Made by a program: the position numbers and the translations under genes
Shown: in pieces, positions 8,834 to 16,899 of the stretch
How the letters are laid out: each line of letters begins with the position of its first letter
Position numbering within the stretch: position 1 is the first letter of the stretch
The notes under the pieces: generated by a model
Seen by the model: only the letters and a program-made list of their open reading frames with translations
Database searches by the model: none
What the model was told of the DNA's origin: nothing
Origin: Streptomyces sp. CB00316
GTDB lineage: Bacteria > Actinomycetota > Actinomycetes > Streptomycetales > Streptomycetaceae
Assembly: GCF_001905595.1 (NCBI RefSeq)
Contig: NZ_LIXI01000006.1
Coordinates: forward strand, 186,001 to 250,000
DNA length: 64,000 nucleotides
Direction of reading: 5' to 3'

Positions 8834-9511
8834 GTGGCTGAAGGACGCGAGCACCGCGAATACCGCATGGAGGAGCTGGCCAAGGAGGCCGGCATCACCG
8901 TGCGGACCCTGCGCTTCTACCGGGAGCGCGGCCTGATCCCGCCGCCGCGCCGCGAGGGCCGGATCGCCTGGTACGACGACCACCACCTGGCCCGTCTGCG
9001 GACCATCACGGGCCTGCTGGAGCGCGGCCACACCCTAAACGGCATCGCGGACCTGGCCGCCACCTTCGAGAGCGGGCGCGATGTCGCCGAGGTGCTGGGG
9101 CTCGGCGAGCCGACCGAGGAGACCCCGGTCCGGCTCACCCCGGAACAGCTCGCCGACTACTTCGAGGGCGAGGTCACCCCGGAGAACCTGGCCACCGCCC
9201 TGGACCTGGGCTATCTCGCCACCGACGGGGACGAGATCGTCCACATCAGCCGGCGCCTGCTGGAGGTGTCGGCGGAGCTCGTACGGGAAGGGGTGCCGCT
9301 CGCCACGGTGCTCTCCTCGGGCCGACGCGTCCGCGAGCACGCGGACGCTCTCGCCGAAATCTTCGTACGCGTACTGCATGCCCATGCCGCGGAGACCGAA
9401 CCGGCCCAACTCCGGCCACTGGCGCGTGCGGTGGTGGACGCGGAGCTGTCGATGGCGCTGGACCGGAGGCTGCGCCGCGAGGACGGCACGCAGCCCCCGA
9501 AAGCCGACTGA
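8834..9511 (+). CDS. MerR-family transcriptional regulator
   Basis: A 225-residue regulator. The N-terminal winged helix is typical (YRMEELAKEAGITVRTLRFY, about 10-29, then RERGLIPPPRREGRIAWYDD). No cysteine cluster for metal sensing is visible, and the C-terminal domain is helical and larger than in metal-sensing MerR proteins. The GTG at 8834 has no clear Shine-Dalgarno sequence, so a leaderless message or the internal ATG before EELAKEAG are alternatives. It is divergent from the monooxygenase operon, its likely target. Confidence 0.9.
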   Translation: MAEGREHREYRMEELAKEAGITVRTLRFYRERGLIPPPRREGRIAWYDDHHLARLRTITGLLERGHTLNGIADLAATFESGRDVAEVLGLGEPTEETPVRLTPEQLADYFEGEVTPENLATALDLGYLATDGDEIVHISRRLLEVSAELVREGVPLATVLSSGRRVREHADALAEIFVRVLHAHAAETEPAQLRPLARAVVDAELSMALDRRLRREDGTQPPKAD

Positions 9512-9517
9512 CCGGAC

Positions 9518-10333
9518 CTACCGCTCGTAGACGACCGTCACCGGCGCATGGTCGCTCCAGCGCTCGCCGTGGGTGGCGGCCCGCTCGACCCACGCCTTGA
9601 CCGCGCGCCCGGCGAGACCCGGCGTGGCGATCTGGTAGTCGATGCGCCAGCCCGCGTCGTTGTCGAAGGCGCGCCCCCGGTAGGACCACCAGCTGTACGG
9701 CCCCTCGACATCCGGGTGCAGCTGCCGTACGACATCGACGTACGCGGCCTCCGCGAAGACCCGCGTCAGCCAGGCCCGCTCCTCGGGGAGGAAGCCGGAA
9801 CTCTTCCGGTTGGCCTTCCAGTTCTTCAGATCGGCCTCCTGGTGGGCGATGTTCCAGTCGCCGCAGACCACGACCTCACGCCCGCCAGCCGCCGCCCTCG
9901 CCCTCAGACCCTGGAGGTAGGGCAGGAAGGCCGCCATGAAGCGCTCCTTCTCCTCCTGCCGCTCCGTGCCGACCTCACCGGAAGGCAGATACAGGCTCGC
10001 GACGGTCACGCCGGGGAGGTCGATCTCGACGTACCGGCCGCTCCCGTCGAACTCCTCGGCCCCGGGCACGTCGAACCCGCCGAAACCGATCTGGACCCGC
10101 TCCGGCGCCTGGCGGGAGTAGAGGGAGACCCCGGCGCGCCCCTTGGCGGCGGCGGGGGCGTGCACGGTGTGCCAGCCCTCGGGGGTACGGACCGCCTCGG
10201 CCAGCTGGCCCGGCTCGGCACGGACCTCCTGAAGGCAGACCACATCGGCGTCGGTGCCCGCCAGCCATTCCACGAAGCCCTTCTTCGCGGCGGCGCGGAG
10301 CCCATTAACATTCACGGTTGTCACGGTCAGCAT
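9518..10333 (-). CDS. xth: Exodeoxyribonuclease III (AP endonuclease family)
   Basis: A 271-residue ExoIII/APE1-type nuclease for repair of abasic sites and 3' ends. Motifs in order are TTVNVNGLRAA (N-terminal Asn), LQEVRAE (metal-binding Glu), GDWNIAHQEADL, and the terminal SDHAPVTV with the catalytic Asp-His. Length and motif spacing are normal. The ATG at 10333 follows a divergent promoter region shared with a GNAT gene. It is convergent with the MerR gene, with only 6 bp between stops. Confidence 0.95.
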   Translation of the reverse strand: MLTVTTVNVNGLRAAAKKGFVEWLAGTDADVVCLQEVRAEPGQLAEAVRTPEGWHTVHAPAAAKGRAGVSLYSRQAPERVQIGFGGFDVPGAEEFDGSGRYVEIDLPGVTVASLYLPSGEVGTERQEEKERFMAAFLPYLQGLRARAAAGGREVVVCGDWNIAHQEADLKNWKANRKSSGFLPEERAWLTRVFAEAAYVDVVRQLHPDVEGPYSWWSYRGRAFDNDAGWRIDYQIATPGLAGRAVKAWVERAATHGERWSDHAPVTVVYER

Positions 10334-10371
10334 CCCGAAACAGTACCCACCTCCACCCCTACCGATAGATA

Positions 10372-10377
10372 TACGAT
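10372..10377 (+). promoter_or_regulatory. Candidate -10 box for a leaderless GNAT mRNA
   Basis: TACGAT ends 7 nt before the ATG of the acetyltransferase gene and no Shine-Dalgarno sequence is present. This is the usual geometry of leaderless transcripts in Streptomyces. The -35 region is not convincing. The surrounding DNA holds two CGATA repeats. Confidence 0.45.
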
Positions 10378-10384
10378 AGTCGGC

Positions 10385-10885
10385 ATGAATATCCGCCCGT
10401 CCCGCTTCGACCACCCCGACGCCGTCAAACTCAACGACCAGGTCCAGCTCGAATACGCCGAGCGCTACGGCGACGAGGGCGATGTCACCTACCTCGACCC
10501 CGCCATGTTCGAGCCGCCGCACGGTCTGTACCTGCTCGCCTACGACGAGTTGGAGCGCCCGGTGGCGACCGGTGGCTGGCGGACGCAGGACCGCAACCCG
10601 GAGGGCTACGCGGACGGCGACGCCGAGATCAAGCGGATGTTCGTGATCCCCGAGGGCCGCGGCCGGGGCCTGGCCCGCCGGATGCTCGCCGCCCTGGAGG
10701 AGGACGCCCGGGCCGCGGGCCGGGTCCGGATGGTCCTGGAGACCGGGGACCAGCAGCCGGAGGCCATAGCGCTGTACACCTCGTGCGGCTACACGGTCTG
10801 CGAGGAGAAGTTCGGCCACTACCGGGAGTACGAGAGCAGCATCTGCATGGCCAAGCCGCTGCGACAGCCGCTCCAGCAGCCGTGA
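10385..10885 (+). CDS. GNAT-family N-acetyltransferase
   Basis: A 166-residue GNAT enzyme. Acetyl-CoA binding motif A is seen as RMFVIPEGRGRGLARRMLAA (about 83-102), followed by the ALYTSCGY segment of motif B. The ATG at 10385 is the first start in frame after the divergent promoter. The acceptor substrate is unknown. It is convergent with the sigma-factor/CAP gene, 19 bp away. Confidence 0.88.
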   Translation: MNIRPSRFDHPDAVKLNDQVQLEYAERYGDEGDVTYLDPAMFEPPHGLYLLAYDELERPVATGGWRTQDRNPEGYADGDAEIKRMFVIPEGRGRGLARRMLAALEEDARAAGRVRMVLETGDQQPEAIALYTSCGYTVCEEKFGHYREYESSICMAKPLRQPLQQP

Positions 10886-10904
10886 GCTGTTCTTCTCGCC
10901 CGCC

Positions 10905-12386
10905 TCACTGCGGCGTCGCCAGCACCTGCGTCCAGTAGGGCCCGCGCGGCGAGTCGGCGATGCCCACGCCCACATGCGTGAAGTTGCAGTTGAGGATGTC
11001 GTCCTTCCGGCCCGGGCTGCGGTGCCACTGGTCGGCGACGGCGGCCGGGTCGGCGTTCCCCGTGGCGATGGTCTCGCCCACGGCGGTCCACAGGTAGCCG
11101 GAGTCGGTCACCCGGTCGCCCATGCCCCGGCCCGTGGAGTCGGTGTGGCCGAAATAGCCGTGGGCCGCCATGTCCTCGGAGTGGCGCTGGGCGACCTCGG
11201 TGAGCCGGGGGTCGGTGGTCAGCTGCGGGCAGTCGTTGTGGGCGCGCAGGGTGTTGACCTCGGCGACGAGGCGCGTCTGGGGACGGGGCCGCGCCCGGGG
11301 CGCCGGGCGCGGTGACGGTGGCGGGGCCACGGTGGACGGCGAGGCGCCCGGGGCGGAGCGGCTCGGCGTGGGAGTGGGAGTGGGCGTCGGGGACGCGGAC
11401 GGGGTGGCCGCCGTGGCGACTGGGGGCGGCGCGGGCGCCGGGAGCTGCGTCGTACCCCCCTCGGCGCGGGGCGCGGGCGGCGCGGGCGCCGAGGGCCACA
11501 GCAGTACGGCGATCGAGGTCACGGCGGCCGCCGCGGCGACGAGCCCCGCCGCCTTCCCCGCCGAGAACCCGGCCGGAGCCACGGCCGGGGCGACAGCGGC
11601 GGCGGCGTGCTGGCCGCCGTCGTACAACGGCACCACCAGAGCGAGCCCCGAAAGCAGCCCCTCCGGCGGTACGAGCCCCGAACTTGTCGCCGAGCAGGAG
11701 GCGCAGCCGCGTATGTGGCGGGCTGTGCGCTTGCGCCACAGGGGCGTGGGCGCCCCGTCCCAGTCCTCCACCAGGGCGTCCAGATAAGGGCAGCGGGGTT
11801 CGGCGGCCAGCGCCCGGACGACCGCGCGCCCGACGTCGAGTTGGTTCTTGACCCGCTGGACGCGTACGGCGGTGTGCTGGGGTGAGAGCCCGAGGGCGTC
11901 CGCCAGCTCGGCCCGGGTGAGCTCGCCGGTCGTCTCCAGCCACCAGAGCGAGAGCACATCGCGTTCCGCGTCGTCCAGCCAGCGGGTCGCCTCGGCGGTC
12001 TCGCGCCGCTGGCCGGAGAGTTCGAGGCGCAGGATGGTCAGGTCGACGAAGTCGGCGGCCGGGTCGGCCGGCTCGTCGGTCTCCTCCAGCGCGGCGGGTC
12101 GGTGGCCGAGGACGGACCAGCGGGTGCGGACCTGGTTCATGGCGATGGCCACCAGCCAGGACCGGAACCGGGTGGGATCGCGCAGCGAGGAGAGACCCGA
12201 GAGCGCGCGGAGCATGGTCTCCTGCACCACGTCGTCCACGTCCGGGTGGCCGTTGAGGGCGCGGCCCACGACGTTGTAGACGAGCGGCAGGTAGAGGGAG
12301 GCGAGCCGCTCCCCGGCCGCCTGGTCCCCGTCCCTGGCCGCGACGACCAGTGCGGTGACGTCCACGCCGTTCACGCTGTTCACCAC
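10905..12386 (-). CDS. ECF sigma factor fused to a membrane segment and an extracellular CAP/SCP domain
   Basis: A 493-residue multi-domain protein. Residues 10-95 match sigma region 2 (VDDVVQETMLRAL; FRSWLVAIAMNQVRTRW) and 130-190 match sigma region 4 (LDDAERDVLSLWWLE; LGLSPQHTAVRVQRVKNQL). An HxxxCxxC zinc motif (HIRGCASC, 224-231) is typical of anti-sigma domains. A hydrophobic segment follows (about 279-297), then a long Pro/Thr/Ser linker. The C-terminal CAP/SCP domain (about 370-493) includes HNDCPQL, QRHSEDMAAHGYFGHTD and WTQVL. The GTG start has GAGGAA 8 nt upstream. Sigma factor, anti-sigma element, anchor and outside sensor appear to be one chain, which implies release by proteolysis or signalling in place. 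Confidence 0.9.
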   Translation of the reverse strand: MVNSVNGVDVTALVVAARDGDQAAGERLASLYLPLVYNVVGRALNGHPDVDDVVQETMLRALSGLSSLRDPTRFRSWLVAIAMNQVRTRWSVLGHRPAALEETDEPADPAADFVDLTILRLELSGQRRETAEATRWLDDAERDVLSLWWLETTGELTRAELADALGLSPQHTAVRVQRVKNQLDVGRAVVRALAAEPRCPYLDALVEDWDGAPTPLWRKRTARHIRGCASCSATSSGLVPPEGLLSGLALVVPLYDGGQHAAAAVAPAVAPAGFSAGKAAGLVAAAAAVTSIAVLLWPSAPAPPAPRAEGGTTQLPAPAPPPVATAATPSASPTPTPTPTPSRSAPGASPSTVAPPPSPRPAPRARPRPQTRLVAEVNTLRAHNDCPQLTTDPRLTEVAQRHSEDMAAHGYFGHTDSTGRGMGDRVTDSGYLWTAVGETIATGNADPAAVADQWHRSPGRKDDILNCNFTHVGVGIADSPRGPYWTQVLATPQ

Positions 12387-12552
12387 GTGCTCACTTCCTC
12401 GGGCCGTGCGGAGGACGCCGGGCAGCGCATCCCCGGAGTGTGGGGCAGGTCACTCCTGGGGGTTTTGTTATCCGGTCCCTTTCCGGTGGTCAACCAGTAT
12501 GCGGGGACCTTACGGGTGCCCCGCGGCGGGAGTGCCGGGATGGGGGAGGGAC

Positions 12553-13551
12553 ATGTCGAGCAGGACGGAAACATGCGTCGGGCTGCCGGACGCCGGGGAC
12601 ACGGAGCGGGCCGCGGCCTCTCGAAGGGCGCTGGAGATCGACGGGGCCGCCACGGAGGCCGACGCCTTCCCTGCCGCCCTGCGGGAGGCGCTGGGCCGCC
12701 GCGGCCTCTCCCTGGAGCGGGTGAGCGAACGGCTCAGGGCGCGCGGCATCGGCGTCAGCCAGGCCACGTTGAGCAGTTGGCAGCGCGGCCGCAGTCAGCC
12801 GGAGCGGGCCCGGTCGCTGCGGGCCGTGGAGGTGCTGGAGGAGATCCTGGACCTGCCGGGCGGGGCCCTGCGCTCGCTGCTCGGCCCGCGCCGCCCGCGC
12901 GGCCGGGTCGCACCGGCCCGCGGCGAGGGGGCGGCTCTCCAGGTGCTGGGCGAGGACTCGGTGGTGGAGAAGGCGCTCGGCGAGCGGTTCCGCCACTTCA
13001 ACCAGGAGACCGGCTCGCTGCTGATCCACGACGTGGTGACGCTGGGCGCGAGCGGAACGCTGAGCAACCTCACCACGACCAATGTGCTGCGGGCCAATCG
13101 CGCCGGAGCTGACCGCGCGCTGTTCGTGCTGAGCTTCGACGACGAGCAGGCGGAGCCGCTCGACATCCGCGTCACCAGCGGCCGGCTCGGCGAGGCGACG
13201 TACCTCAAGGGGCTCAAATCCCTCGTGCTGGAGATTCACTTCGGCCGGGAACTCGCCAAACTGGACACGACCGTGGTGAGTTACGCCGTCGATGTGAGCC
13301 CGTCGCGGGAACCGGCCGCCCACTACGAACGCTGGTCGCGGGCGAATCTGCACGAATACCTTCAGCAGGTCTTCTTCCATCCGGACGCGCTCCCCTCGGG
13401 CTGCCGGCGGTACTTCCGGGACCAGGTGGGCTCCCCGCCCCGTGCGCAGCGGCGTATTTCGATGAACGATTTCCACAGCACCCATGTGCTCGCCTCCCGG
13501 TGCAAACCCGGAGTGCACGGAGTGGCCTGGGATTTCGACACGAAGGAATGA
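12553..13551 (+). CDS. XRE-type helix-turn-helix regulator with large C-terminal domain
   Basis: A 332-residue protein. A Cro/CI-type helix-turn-helix lies at about residues 43-95 (LERVSERLRARGIGVSQATL, then SSWQRGRSQP). The following domain of about 200 residues (from about 130) is conserved in Streptomyces paralogues but has no function I can name. The ATG at 12553 directly follows a purine-rich GGGGGAGGG. It is divergent from the sigma/CAP gene and convergent with the S1 protease, with a hairpin between. Confidence 0.82.
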   Translation: MSSRTETCVGLPDAGDTERAAASRRALEIDGAATEADAFPAALREALGRRGLSLERVSERLRARGIGVSQATLSSWQRGRSQPERARSLRAVEVLEEILDLPGGALRSLLGPRRPRGRVAPARGEGAALQVLGEDSVVEKALGERFRHFNQETGSLLIHDVVTLGASGTLSNLTTTNVLRANRAGADRALFVLSFDDEQAEPLDIRVTSGRLGEATYLKGLKSLVLEIHFGRELAKLDTTVVSYAVDVSPSREPAAHYERWSRANLHEYLQQVFFHPDALPSGCRRYFRDQVGSPPRAQRRISMNDFHSTHVLASRCKPGVHGVAWDFDTKE

Positions 13552-13552
13552 C

Positions 13553-13579
13553 GGAAACGGTGGAAACGGTGGAAACGGG
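13553..13579. repeat. Three tandem 9-bp repeats
   Basis: The unit GGAAACGGT occurs three times in a row (third copy ends GGG) right after the XRE stop codon and runs into the terminator hairpin. Noncoding. Confidence 0.9.
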
Positions 13580-13609
13580 AGACCGCCCAGGGTCAGTGGA
13601 CGGTCTCCC
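13577..13609. terminator. Bidirectional hairpin terminator
   Basis: GGGAGACCGCCC pairs with GGACGGTCTCCC (one mismatch) across a 9-nt loop, between the convergent XRE and protease genes. Confidence 0.8.
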
Positions 13610-13638
13610 GCGTATGCGGCACCTTCACCCGGTCGGGG

Positions 13639-14844
13639 CTACTTGGTGTTGAGCGTCAGCCCGTAGTACTTCAGGGCGTCGTCCAGCGGCTGGAAGTACG
13701 ACGAACCGGGCGAGTTCACCTGGCCGTTGCACCGCTGGCTGATCGGCCCGCCGGAGGTCATCCCCTGGGCCTGGTTGCCGGAGACGTAGGCGCCTCCGCT
13801 GTCCCCGCCCTGGGTGCAGACGGTGGAGCTGGCCAGACCGGTCACGACGGTGTCCGGTCCGCCGTTCTGGTCGGTGTAGGTGACGCTGACGTTGTACGAG
13901 CCGACCTTGCCGCAGGTCCAGCCGGTGGTCTGGCCGGCCTTGCAGAGCGCCGAACCCTGCGGGGCCCGCTGGCTGCCCCGTACGGCGACGGTGCCCGCCT
14001 TGCCGTACGTGGTGATGTCCAGGCCGATGGAGTGGCCGGCATCCACGGTGGCGATGCCCATGTCCACGCTGCGGGTGCCGAGCGCGAACCGGGTGTGGGT
14101 TCCCTTGGCGAACCGGGTCCCGTTGTAGGCGAGTGCGGGCAGGTCCTCGATGCAGTGCCCGGCGGTCACGAGCACCTGCTTGCCGCTGCGGTCCTTCGCC
14201 CCGTAACCGACGGAGCAGAGGTAGCCGTTGAAGGTCATGCGACTGCCCGGCGGCACGACGGCCTGCGTCTCCAGCTTCTCCTGGCCCCGGACGACGCGTA
14301 CGGCGTCGCCGTTGCTCCTCGCGGCCTTGAGGAAGGTACGGGTGGCTGCGTCGGAGGCCCCGTTGACCTCGACGGTCACGGTGTCGGACGCGAGGTCCAC
14401 GGACCACGCCGACACCCCGGCCGGGGCGCTCTTGAGGGCCTTGGCGTCGAGCTGGGCCTTGATCCGGTTCAGCTCGCCCTCGCCACGCTCCGGGACCCGT
14501 GCTGCGAGTCCCGCCGCCTTGACCTCCTTCGCCGCCTCGGCGTCGGCGGCGTTGACGACGAGCGTCCCGTCCTTGGCGAAGAAGGCCCCGAGGGTGGAGA
14601 CCTTCTCGGCCCGCAGCTTCGCGAACCGGTCCTGCTGCCGCGCTTCCTTGTCGAGCCGCTCGACGGCCTCCCGCTCGCTCACGCCCAGGGTGGTGGCGAG
14701 AGCCTGGACCATCTCCGGCTGATACTTCAGCGGCGCGGATTCCGCCGTACCGGCGTAAGCCCCTGTGGCGACTCCGGCCGACAGGAGGGCGCCGATGGAG
14801 GCCGCCACGATGTATCTGCGCGCGTTCTTCTTTCCGTGCTTCAC
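13639..14844 (-). CDS. Secreted S1-family serine protease (streptogrisin/alpha-lytic type) with propeptide
   Basis: A 401-residue preproprotease. The GTG at 14844 has GAAGGAA upstream; further upstream in-frame codons would spoil the signal peptide. Residues 1-33 are a Sec-type signal (basic KHGKKNARRY, then a hydrophobic core ending VATGAYA). About 34-200 is the alpha-lytic-type propeptide that assists folding. The mature domain shows the triad TAGHC (His), SVDMGIA (Asp) and QGGDSGGAY (Ser), with cysteine pairs around His and Ser. The mature enzyme is expected outside the cell. The long upstream region carries two dyads that may regulate it. Confidence 0.95.
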   Translation of the reverse strand: MKHGKKNARRYIVAASIGALLSAGVATGAYAGTAESAPLKYQPEMVQALATTLGVSEREAVERLDKEARQQDRFAKLRAEKVSTLGAFFAKDGTLVVNAADAEAAKEVKAAGLAARVPERGEGELNRIKAQLDAKALKSAPAGVSAWSVDLASDTVTVEVNGASDAATRTFLKAARSNGDAVRVVRGQEKLETQAVVPPGSRMTFNGYLCSVGYGAKDRSGKQVLVTAGHCIEDLPALAYNGTRFAKGTHTRFALGTRSVDMGIATVDAGHSIGLDITTYGKAGTVAVRGSQRAPQGSALCKAGQTTGWTCGKVGSYNVSVTYTDQNGGPDTVVTGLASSTVCTQGGDSGGAYVSGNQAQGMTSGGPISQRCNGQVNSPGSSYFQPLDDALKYYGLTLNTK

Positions 14845-15266
14845 GCGATTCCTTCCGCTACACGGGCGAAGCGTCCAGACAATGGGGGGGGTGGCCACAC
14901 CACGCTTGGGGACGCGCGATGTGTTCCATGGACACTGCCCGGCGGCGATGACATGTTCCTGTCGCCGCGCCTCGAACTCTCGCGTAAACGGAACTGCCGC
15001 GACAAGGACCGGAGATGGGGCTCTTATCTACAGAACTGGCCGAGAACTGTAGAGAAACACGGCGGAAACACAACGGACGGGGCCCCCGCCCCCCTGCATG
15101 AGGTGGCAACTGCCACTCCATGCTCCGGTTGAGGGCCTGAGCTGTCGCTCCTTCGTCCTCGGAAGCCGCGCCATGCTCTCAGCGCCAACCGCACATCGAC
15201 GCTACCTGTGGGCCGACACCATGTCATGCACGAGGACGCGGCTCGCTGGGCGCCCGGATCGCGTGG
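14845..15266. other. Upstream region of the S1 protease, two dyads
   Basis: This gap of about 420 bp has no convincing gene. It contains GCGGCGA-N13-TCGCCGC (14942-14968) and CTACAG-N13-CTGTAG (15028-15052), both possible operator sites for the secreted protease. The AT-rich stretch around 15020-15060 may hold the promoter. Confidence 0.5.
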
Positions 15267-15794
15267 TCAACGACCGAGATGCTGGGCCTTGTGCGCGGCC
15301 CAGCGCTCCATCAGCGACCCGAACTCCTTCTCGAGGAACTGGAAGAACTCCAAGGTGTCGTTGATCCTGCGCCCCTGAGGGGTTTGGAGCCCGAAGTGGT
15401 CCACGCCCTCCCGCATGGTCGCCTGCCAGTTCCTCAGTACGGCGTCGCGCTCCATCAGGGCGCTGTGCCACTGGTCGCCCTGTACGCGGTAGCGCTCACG
15501 CCGCGAACCCGGCTCCCTCTCCCGGCTGACCATGTTGACCTGGGCGAGATAGCGGACAGCACCTGACACGGCTGCCGGGCTGACCTTCAGCCGCTCTCCC
15601 AGTTCGGGGGAGGTGAGAGCCCCTTGCTCCGAGGAGAGCAGAGCCGCGAAGACCCGGGCCGGCATGCGAGCCATCCCGGCTTCGACTAGCTGGGCGGCGA
15701 AACGCTCCACGAACTGCGAGGTGGCGGCCTCGCTGTCGTGGGCCTGCCCACTGCCGTCATCCGCGGGGCCCTCATGTCGCCGCCGCTCACCCAT
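15267..15794 (-). CDS. MarR/GbsR-type transcriptional regulator
   Basis: A 175-residue winged-helix regulator (core about 40-110: ALTSPELGERLKVSPAAVSG and a wing SREREPGSRRERYRV). The GbsR-like arrangement has a longer C-terminal helix than classical MarR. The ATG at 15794 has GGGAG upstream. It is divergent from a two-gene ABC exporter, its likely target, with a perfect inverted repeat between. Confidence 0.9.
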   Translation of the reverse strand: MGERRRHEGPADDGSGQAHDSEAATSQFVERFAAQLVEAGMARMPARVFAALLSSEQGALTSPELGERLKVSPAAVSGAVRYLAQVNMVSREREPGSRRERYRVQGDQWHSALMERDAVLRNWQATMREGVDHFGLQTPQGRRINDTLEFFQFLEKEFGSLMERWAAHKAQHLGR

Positions 15795-15891
15795 GTCCTG
15801 GCTCCCTTTCACATGGCCTGGGCAACCCGGCGCTTCCGGCCTCCCACGGAAGTGTACCGAGCGATTCATACAGTTCCTTAACTTCACACAT

Positions 15892-15916
15892 TTCTGAATT
15901 GAGCGTACGTTCAGAA
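15892..15916. promoter_or_regulatory. Operator-like inverted repeat before the ABC exporter
   Basis: TTCTGAA-N11-TTCAGAA has perfect 7-bp arms and ends 3 bp before the ATP-binding subunit start. A second near-palindrome, GAGCGTACGTTC, lies inside it. The position would block transcription of the exporter when bound by the divergent MarR-type protein. Confidence 0.65.
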
Positions 15917-15918
15917 TC

Positions 15919-16899
15919 ATGAAGAAGGCAATCACTGTGGTCGGACTGCACAAGTCGTTCGGCCGGACACACGCCCTCGACGGCCTCGACCTGGACGTCG
16001 ACGCCGGCGAGGTCCATGGCTTCCTCGGCCCCAACGGTGCGGGCAAGTCCACCACGATCCGAGTCCTTCTCGGGCTCCTGCGCGGCGACTCGGGCTCCGC
16101 CCAGCTCCTGGGCAGGGACCCGTGGAAGAATGCCGTCGCGTTGCACCGGAGGCTCGCCTACGTACCCGGCGATGTCGAACTGTGGCCCAACCTCACCGGT
16201 GGGGAGGCGATCGACCTCCTGTCGAAGCTGCGCGGCGGTCTCGACCGACGGCGACGCGACGAGCTCGTGGAACGGTTCGACCTGGATCCGACCAAGAAGG
16301 GCCGTGCCTACTCCAAGGGCAACCGGCAGAAGGTCGCCATCGTCGCGGCGCTCGCCTCCGACGCCGAACTGCTGCTCCTGGACGAACCCACCGCGGGCCT
16401 CGATCCCCTCATGGAGGCCGTCTTCCAGGACGTCATCCTCCAGGCGAAGGCCGCGGGCCGGACCGTGCTGCTGTCCAGCCACATCCTGGCCCAGGTCGAG
16501 AAGCTCTGCGACCGCGTGAGCATCATCCGGCAGGGCCGCATCGTTCAGTCGGGCACGCTGAGCGAGATGCGCCACCTGACCCGCACGACGGTAGAGGCCG
16601 AGACCGAGCGCACGGCCGTCGGACTCGACACTCTGCCAGGTGTTCACGGGGTCCGGGTGCAGGACCGTCAGGTGAGCTTCACTGTCGACGGTACGCACGT
16701 CGGCACCGCCATCCGCGGGCTCGGCGAGTTCGGCATCCGCAGCCTGGTCAGTCATCCGCCGACACTGGAGGAACTGATGCTCCGTCACTACAGCGACGAG
16801 ATCGCTGCCGACGGCCAGACGGGACGCGTCGACGGTGCTGAGAGTTCCGGCACCGTCACGGTCGCACCGGCCCGAGACGGTGACGAGGCCGCCCGATGA
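15919..16899 (+). CDS. ABC transporter ATP-binding protein
   Basis: A 326-residue ATPase with Walker A GPNGAGKSTT (about 36-45), a signature written YSKGNRQK in place of LSGGQ, Walker B LLLLDEPTAGLDP and a switch His in LLSSHIL. The SKGN signature and extended C-terminus resemble drug and polyether exporter ATPases. No clear Shine-Dalgarno sequence precedes the ATG. The last codon overlaps the permease start by 4 bp. Probably an efflux system under the divergent MarR regulator. Confidence 0.93.
   Translation: MKKAITVVGLHKSFGRTHALDGLDLDVDAGEVHGFLGPNGAGKSTTIRVLLGLLRGDSGSAQLLGRDPWKNAVALHRRLAYVPGDVELWPNLTGGEAIDLLSKLRGGLDRRRRDELVERFDLDPTKKGRAYSKGNRQKVAIVAALASDAELLLLDEPTAGLDPLMEAVFQDVILQAKAAGRTVLLSSHILAQVEKLCDRVSIIRQGRIVQSGTLSEMRHLTRTTVEAETERTAVGLDTLPGVHGVRVQDRQVSFTVDGTHVGTAIRGLGEFGIRSLVSHPPTLEELMLRHYSDEIAADGQTGRVDGAESSGTVTVAPARDGDEAAR

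Noticed and set aside
12369..12384. Two GTTCAC repeats resembling a PHO box
   Set aside because: The spacing is 9 rather than 11 bp and the repeats are coding (NSVNGV of the sigma/CAP protein).
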